A stretch of 64,000 nt of DNA from Mesorhizobium mediterraneum (GTDB lineage Bacteria > Pseudomonadota > Alphaproteobacteria > Rhizobiales > Rhizobiaceae): contig NZ_NPKI01000020.1 in NCBI RefSeq assembly GCF_002284565.1, forward strand, positions 430 through 64,429. The letters run 5' to 3'. A model generated the notes under the pieces. It saw nothing but the letters and a program-made list of their open reading frames with translations. It was not told the DNA's origin and searched no databases. Below are positions 32,314 to 41,919 of this stretch, piece by piece (within the stretch, counting starts at the first letter, position 1; each line of letters begins with the position of its first letter). The translations under genes were made by a program, and so were the position numbers.

Positions 32314-33477
32314 TCAGGCGGCCAGCGCCGTCTCCGCCAGCTTCACCCAATAGCTCATGCCGTGCGGGATGACCTCGTCGTTGAAGTCGTAGGCCGGGTT
32401 GTGCAGACCCGCGGTGTCGCCATTGCCGATGAAGATGAAGGCGCCCGGCCGCGCCTCCAGCATATAAGAGAAATCCTCGCCGCCCATCACCGGCTGGATG
32501 GCTCGGTGCACATGGGCGTCGCCGGCGATATCAGCCGCGACGTCACTGGCAAAGACCGTCTCTTCAGCATGGTTGAAGGTGACCGGATAATTGGCTTTGT
32601 AATCGACCTCGATCGTTGCGCCGAAGGCCGCGCCTACTCCCTCGCAGATGGCGCGCACGCGCTCTTCCGCCTTCCTGGCGACCTCCTTCTTCAGCGTGCG
32701 CACGGTGCCGGCGATCTCGGCGCTCTCGGGAATGATGTTGTAGGCGTCGCCGGCGTGGAATTTCGTTACCGATACCACGACAGCTTCGACCGGATCGGTG
32801 CTGCGCGAGGCGATCGTCTGCAGAGCACCGACGAGCTGGCTGGTGATGACGATCGGGTCGATCGTGCCGTGCGGCATCGCCGCATGCCCGCCCCGGCCCT
32901 TGACGGTGATGGTGAATTCGGCGGTGGCCGCCATGATCGGGCCCGGCTTGATGGCGAACTGGCCGACCGGTAGGCCCGGCATGTTGTGCATGCCGAACAC
33001 CTTGGAGATGTCGAAGCGCTCCATCATCCCATCCTTGACCATCTCGTTGCCGCCGCCACCGCCTTCTTCGGCCGGCTGGAAGATCACCGCGACGGAGCCA
33101 GCGAAATTGCGCGTCTCGGCAAGATATTTGGCAGCACCCAACAGCATCGCGGTGTGGCCGTCATGGCCGCAGGCGTGCATCTTGCCCGGAACGGTCGAGG
33201 CATAGGGTTTTCCGGTGATCTCATTGAGCGGCAGCGCGTCCATGTCGGCGCGCAGGCCGATGGTCGTGCCTTCGCCCAGGCGGCCGCGGATAATGCCGAC
33301 GACGCCTGTCTTGCCGAGCCCGGTCACCACGTCGTCGCAACCGAAGGCCTTCAGCTTCTCGGTGACGAAAGCGGCGGTCTTGAAGACGTCGAAATTCAGC
33401 TCTGGCGTCTGGTGCAGATGGCGGCGCCAGCCGGCGACCTCGTCTTGCATTTCGGCGGCGCGGTTCAGGATCGGCAT
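32314..33477 (-). CDS. M20-family amidohydrolase (hippurate hydrolase/N-acyl amino acid hydrolase type)
   Basis: 387 residues from ATG 33477; the upstream in-frame extension is not supported. Metal-binding segments are present: HACGHDGHTAMLLGAAKYL, VIFQPAEEGGGGG, FGMHNMPGLPVG and VMGGEDFSYML. The dimerisation domain contains VKGRGGHAAMPHGTIDPI. It hydrolyses an N-acyl or amide bond of an amino acid derivative; substrate unknown. It is monocistronic. Confidence 0.92.
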   Translation of the reverse strand: MPILNRAAEMQDEVAGWRRHLHQTPELNFDVFKTAAFVTEKLKAFGCDDVVTGLGKTGVVGIIRGRLGEGTTIGLRADMDALPLNEITGKPYASTVPGKMHACGHDGHTAMLLGAAKYLAETRNFAGSVAVIFQPAEEGGGGGNEMVKDGMMERFDISKVFGMHNMPGLPVGQFAIKPGPIMAATAEFTITVKGRGGHAAMPHGTIDPIVITSQLVGALQTIASRSTDPVEAVVVSVTKFHAGDAYNIIPESAEIAGTVRTLKKEVARKAEERVRAICEGVGAAFGATIEVDYKANYPVTFNHAEETVFASDVAADIAGDAHVHRAIQPVMGGEDFSYMLEARPGAFIFIGNGDTAGLHNPAYDFNDEVIPHGMSYWVKLAETALAA

Positions 33478-33707
33478 GATGGTTCCATCTCGCTGTTGGA
33501 GCAGACGGGTTCTGCCTGCTGCTTTTGCAATTGTGCCTACTGTTTTACAATTGTCATTCAGGCACTTTGCCATCTTGACGTCACATAGGGTAAATAGCAC
33601 CGCAAGATCGGGATCCGGATAGAGGGCCGGATCACTATGCTGGCGATCGCGTAACAAATCTTACGGAGCCAGAGGCGACTGCGGCAAGAGGCGATTTCGG
33701 ATTTCAC

Positions 33708-34880
33708 ATGCGGTACAGGCATTTCCCTAGACTATTGCTGGCGGGCGCGGTGGCGCTTCCGCTGCTGGCCGGGCCGGCTCTCGCCAATCCGACGATCGTG
33801 TTCGACCTGGAGAATGGCAAGATCCTCCAGCATCAGGAGGCTTTCAAGCGCTGGTATCCTGCCTCGCTGACCAAGCTGATGACCGCCTATGTGGCATTTC
33901 GTGCGATTGCCGCGGGCGAGGTCCGGCTCGATTCGCCGATCAAGGTCACGAAGCGTTCCGCTGGCGAGCCGCCAAGCAAGATGGGCTTCAAGCCGGGCTC
34001 GGTCATGCGGCTCGACAATGCGCTGAAGATGATGCTGGTCAAATCGGCCAATGACGTCGCCATGGCCGTCGGCGAGAACATCGGCGGTTCGCAAGCCGCT
34101 TTTGCCGAACGCATGAACACCGAGGCACGCCGGCTCGGCATGACCGGATCGCATTTCGTCAATCCGAACGGGCTCTTTTCGCCGGACCAGTATACGACGG
34201 CGCGCGACCTCGGTTTGCTGGTGATGGCGATCCGCACGGAATTCCCGCAATATGCCCCATGGTTCTCGATCGAGGGCCTCGCCGTCGGCAAGAAGCAGAT
34301 CTCGAACTACAATCTTCTGATCGGCCGCTATCCGGGCGCCGACGGCATGAAGACGGGCTTCGTCTGCCCCTCGGGCTTCAACATGATTGGCTCGGCAACG
34401 CGAAACGGCCGCACGCTGGTCGCCGTCGTGCTTGGCGAACAGTCGACCATCACCCGCGCCGAGACCACGGCGAGACTGCTCGACCAGGGCTTCACGGCGC
34501 AAGAGCCGAACTGGGTCACGGTCGCGGCGCTGCCTGCCTATGGCGACACGACATCGGTCAATGACCTGCGTGACGAGCTTTGCAAGAAGAAGCCGGCTAA
34601 GGAGCAGTCGGAAGCTGCCGTCCCCGTCGGCGATAAGGATGCGCCAAAATCGCCCTATCGGGAAAAGCTCGACCATGTGCCGACATTGGTCGCCGTCGGC
34701 CTTGGCGGCGCCACCGGGCCGAAGCCGAAGGCGATGCTCGATACATCGGGCCGGGAATATGCCGACGTGCCGTTGCCGAGCTGGCGCCCCGACCTGCCGA
34801 CGCCGCCCGGTGCCGAGCCCACAGTTATCGGTTCCGCCACGGCGGCCAAAGGCGGCCAGCCCGCCAAGGCCTTGAACTAG
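33708..34880 (+). CDS. D-alanyl-D-alanine carboxypeptidase (PBP5/6 family, DacF-like)
   Basis: 390 residues with a signal peptide (LLLAGAVALPLLAGPALA). The penicillin-binding motifs are intact: SLTK at 53-56, SAN at 113-115 and KTG at 215-217. It trims the terminal D-Ala of peptidoglycan stem peptides in the periplasm. The last 100 residues are a Pro-rich tail instead of the usual PBP5 C-terminal domain plus amphipathic anchor. It lies 4 bp upstream of the GTPase gene. Confidence 0.92.
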   Translation: MRYRHFPRLLLAGAVALPLLAGPALANPTIVFDLENGKILQHQEAFKRWYPASLTKLMTAYVAFRAIAAGEVRLDSPIKVTKRSAGEPPSKMGFKPGSVMRLDNALKMMLVKSANDVAMAVGENIGGSQAAFAERMNTEARRLGMTGSHFVNPNGLFSPDQYTTARDLGLLVMAIRTEFPQYAPWFSIEGLAVGKKQISNYNLLIGRYPGADGMKTGFVCPSGFNMIGSATRNGRTLVAVVLGEQSTITRAETTARLLDQGFTAQEPNWVTVAALPAYGDTTSVNDLRDELCKKKPAKEQSEAAVPVGDKDAPKSPYREKLDHVPTLVAVGLGGATGPKPKAMLDTSGREYADVPLPSWRPDLPTPPGAEPTVIGSATAAKGGQPAKALN

Positions 34881-34884
34881 CCTG

Positions 34885-36000
34885 ATGAGCAGCGGCTTCC
34901 CAATCCCTGTCTCGGTGCTGACCGGCTTTCTCGGCGCCGGCAAGACGACGCTGCTCAACCGGCTGCTCAGGGATCCAGCACTCGCCGATACCGCCGTCAT
35001 CATCAACGAGTTCGGCGAGGTGGCAATCGACCATCTCCTGGTCGAACAGGCCTCCGACGGCATCATCCAGCTCTCCGACGGCTGTCTCTGCTGCACGGTG
35101 CGCGGTGAGCTGGTCGACACGCTGGCTGATCTCGTCGACCGGCTGCAGACCGGCCGTATCGCCCGGCTTGCCCGCGTCGTCATCGAAACCACCGGCCTCG
35201 CCGATCCGGCGCCGGTGCTGCAGTCGATCATGGCGCATCCGGCGCTGGTCCAGGCCTTTCGGCTCGACGGCGTCATCACGCTGGTCGACGCGGTCAACGC
35301 CAATGCGACGCTGGACGCCCATGTCGAGGCGGTGAAGCAGGTGGCCGTCGCCGACCGCATCGTGCTGACGAAAGCCGATCTGGTCACCGATCCGCGCGAC
35401 GTCGAGACCTTGCGGGCCCGGCTGCGGCAGATCAATCCGGGTGCCGAACTGCTCGAGGCCGGTGACAAAAGGACCGATGTAGCGGCGCTGTTCGATTGCG
35501 GCCTCTACAACCCAGCCACCAAGTCCGCCGAGGTGCAACGCTGGCTCGGCGAGGAAGCCGCCCATGATCACCACCATGGCGACCATGACCACGACGACCA
35601 TGGCCATGACCACGATAGCGACCATCGGCACGATTCCCGCGTGCGCTCCTACTCGCTCGTTCATGACGGGCCGGTGCCGTTTTCGGCGATCGAGATGTTC
35701 CTCGACCTGTTGCGATCGGCGCATGGCGAGCGCCTGCTGCGCATGAAGGGCGTCATCGAGTTGCTGGAAGACCCGGCGCGGCCGCTGGTCGTCCACGGCG
35801 TGCAGAAGATCCTGCATCCGCCGGCGCGGCTGCCGTCCTGGCCGGACGGCCAACGCGGCACAAGGCTGGTGCTGATCACGCTCGACATGCCGGAGGACTA
35901 TGTCCGCCGGCTGTTTGCCGCCTTCACCAACCGGCCGTCGATAGACACACCCGACCGCGCAGCGCTGGAAAACAACCCGCTGGCCATCGCCGGGCGTTGA
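34885..36000 (+). CDS. COG0523/CobW-family GTPase (metal chaperone type)
   Basis: 371 residues. Walker A GFLGAGKTT lies at 14-22, the metal-binding CLCC motif at 67-70 and the nucleotide motif TKAD near 167-170. A His/Asp-rich loop (about 226-250, AHDHHHGDHDHDDHGHD) precedes the CobW C-terminal domain. COG0523 GTPases deliver zinc, cobalt or other metals. CobS/CobT are about 9 kb away, but a CobW role is not proved by that distance. It follows the carboxypeptidase gene by 4 bp. Confidence 0.9.
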   Translation: MSSGFPIPVSVLTGFLGAGKTTLLNRLLRDPALADTAVIINEFGEVAIDHLLVEQASDGIIQLSDGCLCCTVRGELVDTLADLVDRLQTGRIARLARVVIETTGLADPAPVLQSIMAHPALVQAFRLDGVITLVDAVNANATLDAHVEAVKQVAVADRIVLTKADLVTDPRDVETLRARLRQINPGAELLEAGDKRTDVAALFDCGLYNPATKSAEVQRWLGEEAAHDHHHGDHDHDDHGHDHDSDHRHDSRVRSYSLVHDGPVPFSAIEMFLDLLRSAHGERLLRMKGVIELLEDPARPLVVHGVQKILHPPARLPSWPDGQRGTRLVLITLDMPEDYVRRLFAAFTNRPSIDTPDRAALENNPLAIAGR

Positions 36001-36014
36001 TTTTAACCTATTGG

Positions 36015-36305
36015 TTAACCACGATCTTTTCCGAAAACCGGATTCCACTTTTCGGGATCATGGTCTAGCGACTGCTCGCCGCGCTCGACTAGAAAGCGAT
36101 GGGCGCCCGAAACCGCTGCCGTTTCGACCAAGCGATGGCCGGCATCGGTGCAGAAAGCAGGAATATCGATGACGGCCAGCGGGTCAGTGGTTTCCAGCCA
36201 GAGCCTGCTGCCCGGCCGCATCGCAGCCAGCCGCTTTTTTGCTTTCAGCACAGGCAGGGGGCAGTTCAGGCCCTTGAGGTCATAGACGGAAGTAGGCTTG
36301 GCCAA
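36015..36305 (-). CDS. TusA/SirA-family sulfur carrier protein
   Basis: 96 residues. Cys15 in KGLNCPLPVLKAKKRL is the sulfur-carrying Cys and matches the TusA CPxP motif. The normal domain ends near residue 80. The last 16 residues (DHDPEKWNPVFGKDRG) are encoded by an interspersed repeat that has extended or replaced the original 3' end. It lies 11 bp downstream of the YafK-like gene and probably shares its transcript. Confidence 0.85.
   Translation of the reverse strand: MAKPTSVYDLKGLNCPLPVLKAKKRLAAMRPGSRLWLETTDPLAVIDIPAFCTDAGHRLVETAAVSGAHRFLVERGEQSLDHDPEKWNPVFGKDRG
36021..36066. repeat. Interspersed repeat, family C copy
   Basis: An imperfect palindrome with CCGAAAACCGG and CCACTTTTCGGGATCATGG. 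Related sequence occurs as a tandem pair at 63003-63110 and weakly at 44029-44050. It encodes the last residues of the TusA-like protein. Confidence 0.65.
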
Positions 36306-36316
36306 GCGCGAGAACC

Positions 36317-37645
36317 TCAGCCGCCGAACATGCCGAGCAGTTTGTTCTTCAGCTTTGTCACCCTGCTTTGATCGGCATTGGCCGCCTGCGTTTCGGCCGG
36401 GGCGGCAGCTTGGGGCGACGCGATTGTCGCGGTGGCGACAGGCGCTTCGGCCGCGGCCACGGCATCCCCCTCTTCGGCCAGCGAATTAATCTTGGCCGCT
36501 TCCGTTTCGGCCAGAGCCTGAGCCTTGGCCGCCTCTTTCTCGGCTTTGGCCGCCTCTATGGCGGCAAGCCTTTGCTCTTCGGCCTTCTGCTTGGCGGCTT
36601 TCTCCGCATCCAGCGCGGCCATCTTCCGGCCGGCCGGCGAATCGATGCGGCCCATGCGCGCCGTCTCTGTCACCGAGCCGTCGGCGTTGAACGACGGCGG
36701 CTCGATCGGCACGCGTTCGCCACGGGCGCGCTTTTTCGACCACTCGGAAACGATGCTGGCTTCCTTGATGCCGGCGATGGTTGGCTTGGGGGCCGGCACG
36801 CTGGCTTTGACCGCGCCGTTGAAAGCCGCTTCGTAGGTGCTCTGGTAGGCATTGAAGGCGCTCTTCAACGAATCCGGCTGCGTCGTCGTGGGGCAGGCGC
36901 CGGCCGGATCGAATGTCGCGCCGTCGGCCGCGACCTGGTTGAAGACGTAGCGCTTCTCGCAGACGTCGACCTTCGGCGGCACCTTGGTGATCTCGAAATT
37001 GTCGTAGCCGACCTTCAGCATCTTCCAGAATTCGTAGTTCGGATCCTTGCGATAACGCGCCATGTTGGCGGCGGTCATGCGGAACGGAAAGGCCTGGATC
37101 TGGAATTCGGTCTGCCCGCCCTGGAACGCATCGCGGCCGAAGGCGTAGATTTGCTCGATCTGCGCGTCGGTCATCGAATAGCAGCCCGACGACGAGCAGG
37201 CGCCATGGACCATCAGATGAGAACCGGTGCGGCCATTGGCGCGGTCGTAGGCGTTGGGATAGCCGATGTTGAAGGCAAGGTGGTAGCTCGACCGCGGATT
37301 CATCTGCGCCGGACGGACCGTATAGAAGCCTTCCGGCGCCTGGCGGTCGCCTTCGGTGAATTTGGGACCCAGCTTGCCCGACCATTTGCATATGTCGTAG
37401 CTGGCGACCAAGTCGTAGCGGCCGTTGGTCTTGGCCTTCCAGATTTCGAGCTTGCCCTCTTCCTTGAAGATGCGGGCCATCACCGGCGAGGTGCGGGTCA
37501 TGCCCTTGGCCTTCATGCCGGCCAGGATCTTGTCGGGCAGCGGCTTGTTGGCCTGGGGGGCAAAATCCTTCATCGAAGAATCATTGCAGCCGGCGACCCC
37601 TATCGCGGCAATCAGAAGTCCGGTGCGGGCGAGCTTGGCAAACAT
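36317..37645 (-). CDS. YafK-type L,D-transpeptidase-family lipoprotein
   Basis: 442 residues. The signal peptide ends in a lipobox (IAAIGVAGC, Cys20). The YkuD-like core (about 45-215) has HGACSSSGCYSM with His147 and Cys155, the YafK/DpaA type of catalytic site. DpaA of E. coli cuts the link between Lpp and peptidoglycan, so a wall-protein hydrolase or transferase role is likely. The C-terminal 170 residues are Ala/Glu/Lys-rich and coiled (EAAKAQALAETEAAKINSL). Confidence 0.87.
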   Translation of the reverse strand: MFAKLARTGLLIAAIGVAGCNDSSMKDFAPQANKPLPDKILAGMKAKGMTRTSPVMARIFKEEGKLEIWKAKTNGRYDLVASYDICKWSGKLGPKFTEGDRQAPEGFYTVRPAQMNPRSSYHLAFNIGYPNAYDRANGRTGSHLMVHGACSSSGCYSMTDAQIEQIYAFGRDAFQGGQTEFQIQAFPFRMTAANMARYRKDPNYEFWKMLKVGYDNFEITKVPPKVDVCEKRYVFNQVAADGATFDPAGACPTTTQPDSLKSAFNAYQSTYEAAFNGAVKASVPAPKPTIAGIKEASIVSEWSKKRARGERVPIEPPSFNADGSVTETARMGRIDSPAGRKMAALDAEKAAKQKAEEQRLAAIEAAKAEKEAAKAQALAETEAAKINSLAEEGDAVAAAEAPVATATIASPQAAAPAETQAANADQSRVTKLKNKLLGMFGG

Positions 37646-37843
37646 GGGTATGGCTATGTCTTTTCTTTCGGACCGCAGGCATCAGCGCCGCCAGGCCCAA
37701 CCCTAAGCCCGTTAACCTTGAAAATTCCTTACCGCAAGCGCCGGGCGCATCCCCTTACGGCAATTTGATTGAACCGAATGCCGCGGCATTTTTGTGGCGG
37801 ACGTGCTCAATCTCGCCACATTGCGGCGCCGAACCTCGTCTTG

Positions 37844-38794
37844 CTAAAGGTTTCGCCCCATAGCCAGGTATTTCTCGCGGCGCTGCTCACGAAAATCGGT
37901 GTTGGCGCCGGAGAATTCCTTCATCGTCTTGGCGATGAGGTCGCCGGTGGCGGCGATGACCGCTTCCGGGCCACGATGGGCGCCGCCCAGCGGTTCGGGA
38001 ATGATGGCGTCGATGATCTTCAGCTCCAGCAGATCCTGGGCGGTGATCTTCATGTTGGTCGCTGCATCCTTCGAGCGGGTGGTGTCGCGCCACAGGATCG
38101 ATGCGGCGCCTTCCGGCGAGATCACCGAATAGATGGCGTGCTCGAGCATGTAGACGCGGTTGGCGGTGGCGATCGCGATGGCACCGCCTGAGCCGCCTTC
38201 GCCGATGACCACCGAGATCGACGGCACCTTCAGGCCGAGACAGGCCGATGTCGAGCGGGCAATGGCTTCCGCTTGGCCACGCTCCTCGGCGTTGACGCCG
38301 GGATAGGCGCCGGCCGTGTCGACCAGCGTCAGCAACGGGATGTTGAAACGGTCGGCGAGTTCCATCAGCCGCACCGCCTTGCGGTAGCCTTCCGGTCGCA
38401 CCGAGCCGAAATTGTGCTTCAGCCGGCTGGCCGTGTCCGAACCTTTTTCCTGGCCGATGATCGCCACCGGCTCGCCACGAAAGCGGGCAAAGCCGCCGAC
38501 GATCGCCTGATCCTCGCCGAAATTGCGGTCGCCGGCAAGCGGCGTGAAATCGTTGAACAGGCCTTTGATGTAGTCGATGCAATGCGGCCTGTCCGGATGG
38601 CGCGCCACCTGCACCTTCTGCCACGGGGTCAGCGCCTTGTAGGCGTCGCGCAGGGCGTCGCGCGAACGCTTCTCAAGACGGCTGATCTCATCGCCGACAT
38701 CGACCGCCTCGCCATTCTCGGCGAGTTTCTTCAGCTCGAGGATCTTGCCCTCGAGATCGGCGACCGGCTTTTCGAAATCGAGGTAATTGTACAT
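37844..38794 (-). CDS. accA: Acetyl-CoA carboxylase carboxyltransferase subunit alpha
   Basis: 316 residues from ATG 38794 ([18 protein letters not shown]); the longer frame lacks support. The crotonase-fold features are present: [40 protein letters not shown] and [13 protein letters not shown]. With AccD it transfers the carboxyl group to acetyl-CoA in the first step of fatty acid synthesis. Length matches the family. Confidence 0.97.
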   Translation of the reverse strand: MYNYLDFEKPVADLEGKILELKKLAENGEAVDVGDEISRLEKRSRDALRDAYKALTPWQKVQVARHPDRPHCIDYIKGLFNDFTPLAGDRNFGEDQAIVGGFARFRGEPVAIIGQEKGSDTASRLKHNFGSVRPEGYRKAVRLMELADRFNIPLLTLVDTAGAYPGVNAEERGQAEAIARSTSACLGLKVPSISVVIGEGGSGGAIAIATANRVYMLEHAIYSVISPEGAASILWRDTTRSKDAATNMKITAQDLLELKIIDAIIPEPLGGAHRGPEAVIAATGDLIAKTMKEFSGANTDFREQRREKYLAMGRNL

Positions 38795-38893
38795 TCTTGA
38801 GCGGACCGATAGACCGGGAGGCAATGACTGGCGGAACCCAGGAAACAGAGGCTCCGGGCGATGGAACGTGGTCCTCACATAGCGATATGACGC

Positions 38894-39811
38894 CTAGTCG
38901 GCAAGCGGATGATGATCGTTGACCAGCCGCACCAGCCGCTCCTCCAGCACATGCGTGTAAATCTGCGTCGTTGAAATATCGGCATGGCCAAGCAACTGCT
39001 GCACGGCCCTGAGGTCGGCGCCGTTCTGCAGGAGATGGCTGGCGAAAGCATGGCGCAGCACATGCGGCGATATTTTCGCCGAGGCGATGCCGGCCCGCGC
39101 TGCAAGGCCCTTCAGGTCGCGGGCGAAGACCTGCCTGGAGAGATAGCCGCTGTCGCTTGCTGCCGGAAACAGGAACGGGCTATCTGCGAAAGCCGGCACC
39201 TTGGTCCGGGCAGAGAGCCAGGTCCGCATCGCCATGCGCGCCTTTGCCGACAGCGGCACCATTCGTTCCTTGTCGCCCTTGCCACGCACCATGAAGAAAC
39301 GATCGTCGCGCAGCGCCACCGTCACCGGCAGGCCGACCAGTTCGGAAACGCGCAGGCCGGTGGCGTAGAGCACCTCGACCAGTGCATGCAGACGCAGCGC
39401 CGCCAGGCTGTCGCCGTCGTTCAGCGAGGCGTCAGCTGCCTCTTGCGCCGCACGGTCGATCAGCCGGCCGGTATCGGCCTCGCTCATCGTCTTCGGCAGC
39501 GGCCGGCCTTTCTTCGGGCTGTCCAGGGTTCCGGTCGGGTCGTCGCCGCGCAGGCCTTCAGCGTAAAGGAATTTAAAGAACTGGCGGATCGCCGACAGTT
39601 TGCGTGCCTGCGAGGTGGCGGCAAAACCGCGTGCGGCGATATCGTCGAGATAGGCGCGAATATCGGCGGCTGCGGCGCCCGCAAGCCCGCCGCCGATCTC
39701 GGCCGAAGCGTCTTCGAGGTCGCGGCGATAGCTGGAAAGCGTGTTTTCGGCTGCGCCCCGCTCGGCGCTCATCATTTCCAGAAAGGCTTCGATGCGGGCC
39801 GCGCTGTTCAT
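38894..39811 (-). CDS. xerD: Tyrosine recombinase XerD
   Basis: 305 residues. An N-terminal SAM-like core-binding domain precedes the catalytic domain. Catalytic residues are visible: Arg in [13 protein letters not shown], Lys in [33 protein letters not shown] and the nucleophilic Tyr in TQIYTHV. Length and the position between accA and aroK fit chromosomal XerD, which resolves chromosome dimers at dif, rather than a mobile-element integrase. Confidence 0.93.
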   Translation of the reverse strand: MNSAARIEAFLEMMSAERGAAENTLSSYRRDLEDASAEIGGGLAGAAAADIRAYLDDIAARGFAATSQARKLSAIRQFFKFLYAEGLRGDDPTGTLDSPKKGRPLPKTMSEADTGRLIDRAAQEAADASLNDGDSLAALRLHALVEVLYATGLRVSELVGLPVTVALRDDRFFMVRGKGDKERMVPLSAKARMAMRTWLSARTKVPAFADSPFLFPAASDSGYLSRQVFARDLKGLAARAGIASAKISPHVLRHAFASHLLQNGADLRAVQQLLGHADISTTQIYTHVLEERLVRLVNDHHPLAD

Positions 39812-39835
39812 TTCTTTGGGTCAGTTTTCCTAGGA

Positions 39836-39988
39836 TCAGTTTTTCTTGGGATTGAGCTTTTCCGGAGGAATGCGCACGCTCATTTCGGCCTTTCTCGGCT
39901 CGACGAACATCGCCAGAGCGAACATCGCGCCATAGACAATGCCGGCCAGAATCGTGAGCGTCACGACAAAGCGGAACAGTGTCGGCAT
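39836..39988 (-). CDS. Small single-pass membrane protein
   Basis: 50 residues from ATG 39988 (MPTLFRFVVTLTILAGIVYG...), with one helix followed by EPRKAEMSVRIPPEKLNPKK. The longer frame upstream has no support. It sits between xerD and aroK. Function unknown; a weak ribosome site makes the start uncertain. Confidence 0.6.
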   Translation of the reverse strand: MPTLFRFVVTLTILAGIVYGAMFALAMFVEPRKAEMSVRIPPEKLNPKKN

Positions 39989-40135
39989 CAATTTTCGCCC
40001 GTCTTCTTGTTCTGCGTTTCCAAACCCTGTGCCCTTATGAGACGCCAATCCGGCCAATTCAAGGACGAAGCTCGGCGCGCGCCACGCTTGACGCAAACAG
40101 GCTTTTGATGTCGATACGCCGGCAACGAGGTCCGT

Positions 40136-40741
40136 ATGAGCGCGCTACCAGCAAATCCTCCTGATGAGAGCCATGCCGAGCTGCTCAGCCGGCTGGGCAA
40201 CCGTTCCATCGTCTTTGTCGGCCTCATGGGCGCCGGCAAGACGGCGATCGGCCGCAAGGTGGCGGGGACCCTGGGACTGCCTTTCATCGACAGCGATCAG
40301 GAGATCGAAAGCGTGTCGCGCATGAGTGTCCCGGAATTGTTCGAACGCTATGGCGAGACCGAGTTCCGGGCGCTGGAGCAGCGCGTCATCCTGCGCGTGC
40401 TGGAGCACGGCCCGCAGGTGCTGTCGACGGGCGGCGGCGCCTTCATGAGCGCGCAGACGCGGGAGGCGATCGCCGGCCATGGCGTGTCGGTATGGCTGAA
40501 GGCTGAGATCGACCTCTTGATGGACCGCGTTTCCAAGAAGCAGAACCGGCCGCTCTTGAAAAGCGCCGATCCCCGCGCCGTGATCGAGCGGTTGATGGCC
40601 GAGCGCTATCCGGTCTACGCAGGCGCCGATGTCACCGTGCCGACCCGCGACGATCGCAAGGAGGTCATTGCGGCCGAGGTGGTGAGCGCGCTTTGCGGGT
40701 ATTTCGGCGTTGCGGCTGCGACAGGCGAGGTGCGGTCGTGA
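40136..40741 (+). CDS. aroK: Shikimate kinase
   Basis: 201 residues. Walker [12 protein letters not shown] lies at about 29-39, the substrate-binding Asp/Arg segment is FIDSDQEIE ... [10 protein letters not shown], and STGGGAFM follows. It phosphorylates shikimate in the chorismate pathway. GAGGT precedes the start. The TGA overlaps the GTG start of aroB, so the two are coupled. Confidence 0.96.
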   Translation: MSALPANPPDESHAELLSRLGNRSIVFVGLMGAGKTAIGRKVAGTLGLPFIDSDQEIESVSRMSVPELFERYGETEFRALEQRVILRVLEHGPQVLSTGGGAFMSAQTREAIAGHGVSVWLKAEIDLLMDRVSKKQNRPLLKSADPRAVIERLMAERYPVYAGADVTVPTRDDRKEVIAAEVVSALCGYFGVAAATGEVRS

Positions 40742-41919
40742 GCGTCAATGCGACAGTCACCGTCGAAGTCGGGCTTGGCGATCGCGCCTATGACATTTTA
40801 ATCGGCTCCGGCCTGCTTTTGCGCGCGGGCACCGAGATTTCGCGTCGCCTTCCAGGCACGCGCGCCGCGGTGGTCACCGACGACAATGTCGCCGCAGCAC
40901 ACCTCGAAACGTTGAAGGCCGGCCTCGAAAAGGGCGGCATTCAGCCTGCCGTCATCACGTTGCCGGCTGGGGAAAAGACCAAGAGTTTCGCGCATCTCGA
41001 GGAGGTGGTGGACGGCGTGCTGGCAGCCAGGCTTGAGCGCGGCGATGTCGTCATCGCGCTCGGCGGCGGTGTCATCGGCGACCTGGCCGGATTTGCCGCC
41101 GGCATCGTGCGCCGCGGCATGAATTTCGTGCAGATACCGACTTCGCTGCTCGCGCAGGTCGACTCTTCGGTCGGCGGCAAGACCGGCATCAACAGCGCGC
41201 GCGGCAAGAACCTCGTCGGCGTCTTCCATCAGCCGAAACTGGTGCTGGCCGATACCGAAGTGCTTGACACGCTGCCGATCCGGGAATTCAGGGCCGGTTA
41301 TGCCGAACTCGCCAAATACGGGCTCATCGATCGCCCCGGCTTCTTCGCCTGGCTGGAGGAAAACTGGGGCAAAGTGTTTGCCGGCGGCCCGGAGCGGGCC
41401 GAAGCGATCGCCGAAGCCTGCCGCGCCAAGGCCGATGTCGTCGCCCGCGACGAGTTCGAGACCGGCGACCGCGCGCTGCTCAATCTCGGCCACACGTTCG
41501 GTCACGCGCTGGAGGCCGCCACCCGCTATGACAGCGCCCGTCTCGTCCACGGTGAGGGGGTCGCCATCGGCATGGCGCTGGCTTGTCGCTTTTCGTCACG
41601 TCTCAATCTGGCAAGTCCCGACGACGCGGCGCGCGTCGAGACGCATCTTCGCGCCGTCGGCCTGCCTTGGCGCATGGCCGATATTCCGGGCGAATTGCCT
41701 GATGCCGAGGCGCTGCTCGCCTTCATCACCCAGGACAAGAAGGTATCGCGCGGCGCGCTGACCTTCATCCTGACGCGCGGCATCGGCCAGGCCTTCATCG
41801 CCAGGGACGTGCCGGCGTCGGAAGTGCTGTCGTTTCTAAGGGAGAACCATCCGGGTCGGCAAAGCCGCCCGGGTCCGCAAAAAAGCAGCCCGGGTCAGCA
41901 GAAAAGCCGCCCGGGATGA
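40738..41919 (+). CDS. aroB: 3-dehydroquinate synthase
   Basis: 393 residues from GTG 40738, which overlaps the aroK stop (GTGA). NAD-binding and metal-site segments are present: [36 protein letters not shown], the zinc His in [13 protein letters not shown] and HGEGVAIGM. The last 20 or so residues ([17 protein letters not shown]...) are encoded by a short tandem repeat and are not part of the normal fold. Confidence 0.96.
   Translation: MSVNATVTVEVGLGDRAYDILIGSGLLLRAGTEISRRLPGTRAAVVTDDNVAAAHLETLKAGLEKGGIQPAVITLPAGEKTKSFAHLEEVVDGVLAARLERGDVVIALGGGVIGDLAGFAAGIVRRGMNFVQIPTSLLAQVDSSVGGKTGINSARGKNLVGVFHQPKLVLADTEVLDTLPIREFRAGYAELAKYGLIDRPGFFAWLEENWGKVFAGGPERAEAIAEACRAKADVVARDEFETGDRALLNLGHTFGHALEAATRYDSARLVHGEGVAIGMALACRFSSRLNLASPDDAARVETHLRAVGLPWRMADIPGELPDAEALLAFITQDKKVSRGALTFILTRGIGQAFIARDVPASEVLSFLRENHPGRQSRPGPQKSSPGQQKSRPG
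41851..41914 (+). repeat. Short tandem repeat encoding the AroB tail
   Basis: Units beginning CCGGGTC recur at intervals of 18 and 21 bp (41851, 41869, 41890), each followed by a GCA-rich stretch, with a final CCGGGA. They encode repeated PG-x-Q-(K)S-x. Length may vary between strains. Confidence 0.6.

Noticed and set aside
33732-35468. 578-residue minus-strand ORF
   Set aside because: It is opposite the D,D-carboxypeptidase and GTPase genes, both with intact motifs; its composition is that of an antisense shadow.
38894-39811. Integrase of a mobile element
   Set aside because: Length and core neighbours fit chromosomal XerD, and no att-like repeats flank it.
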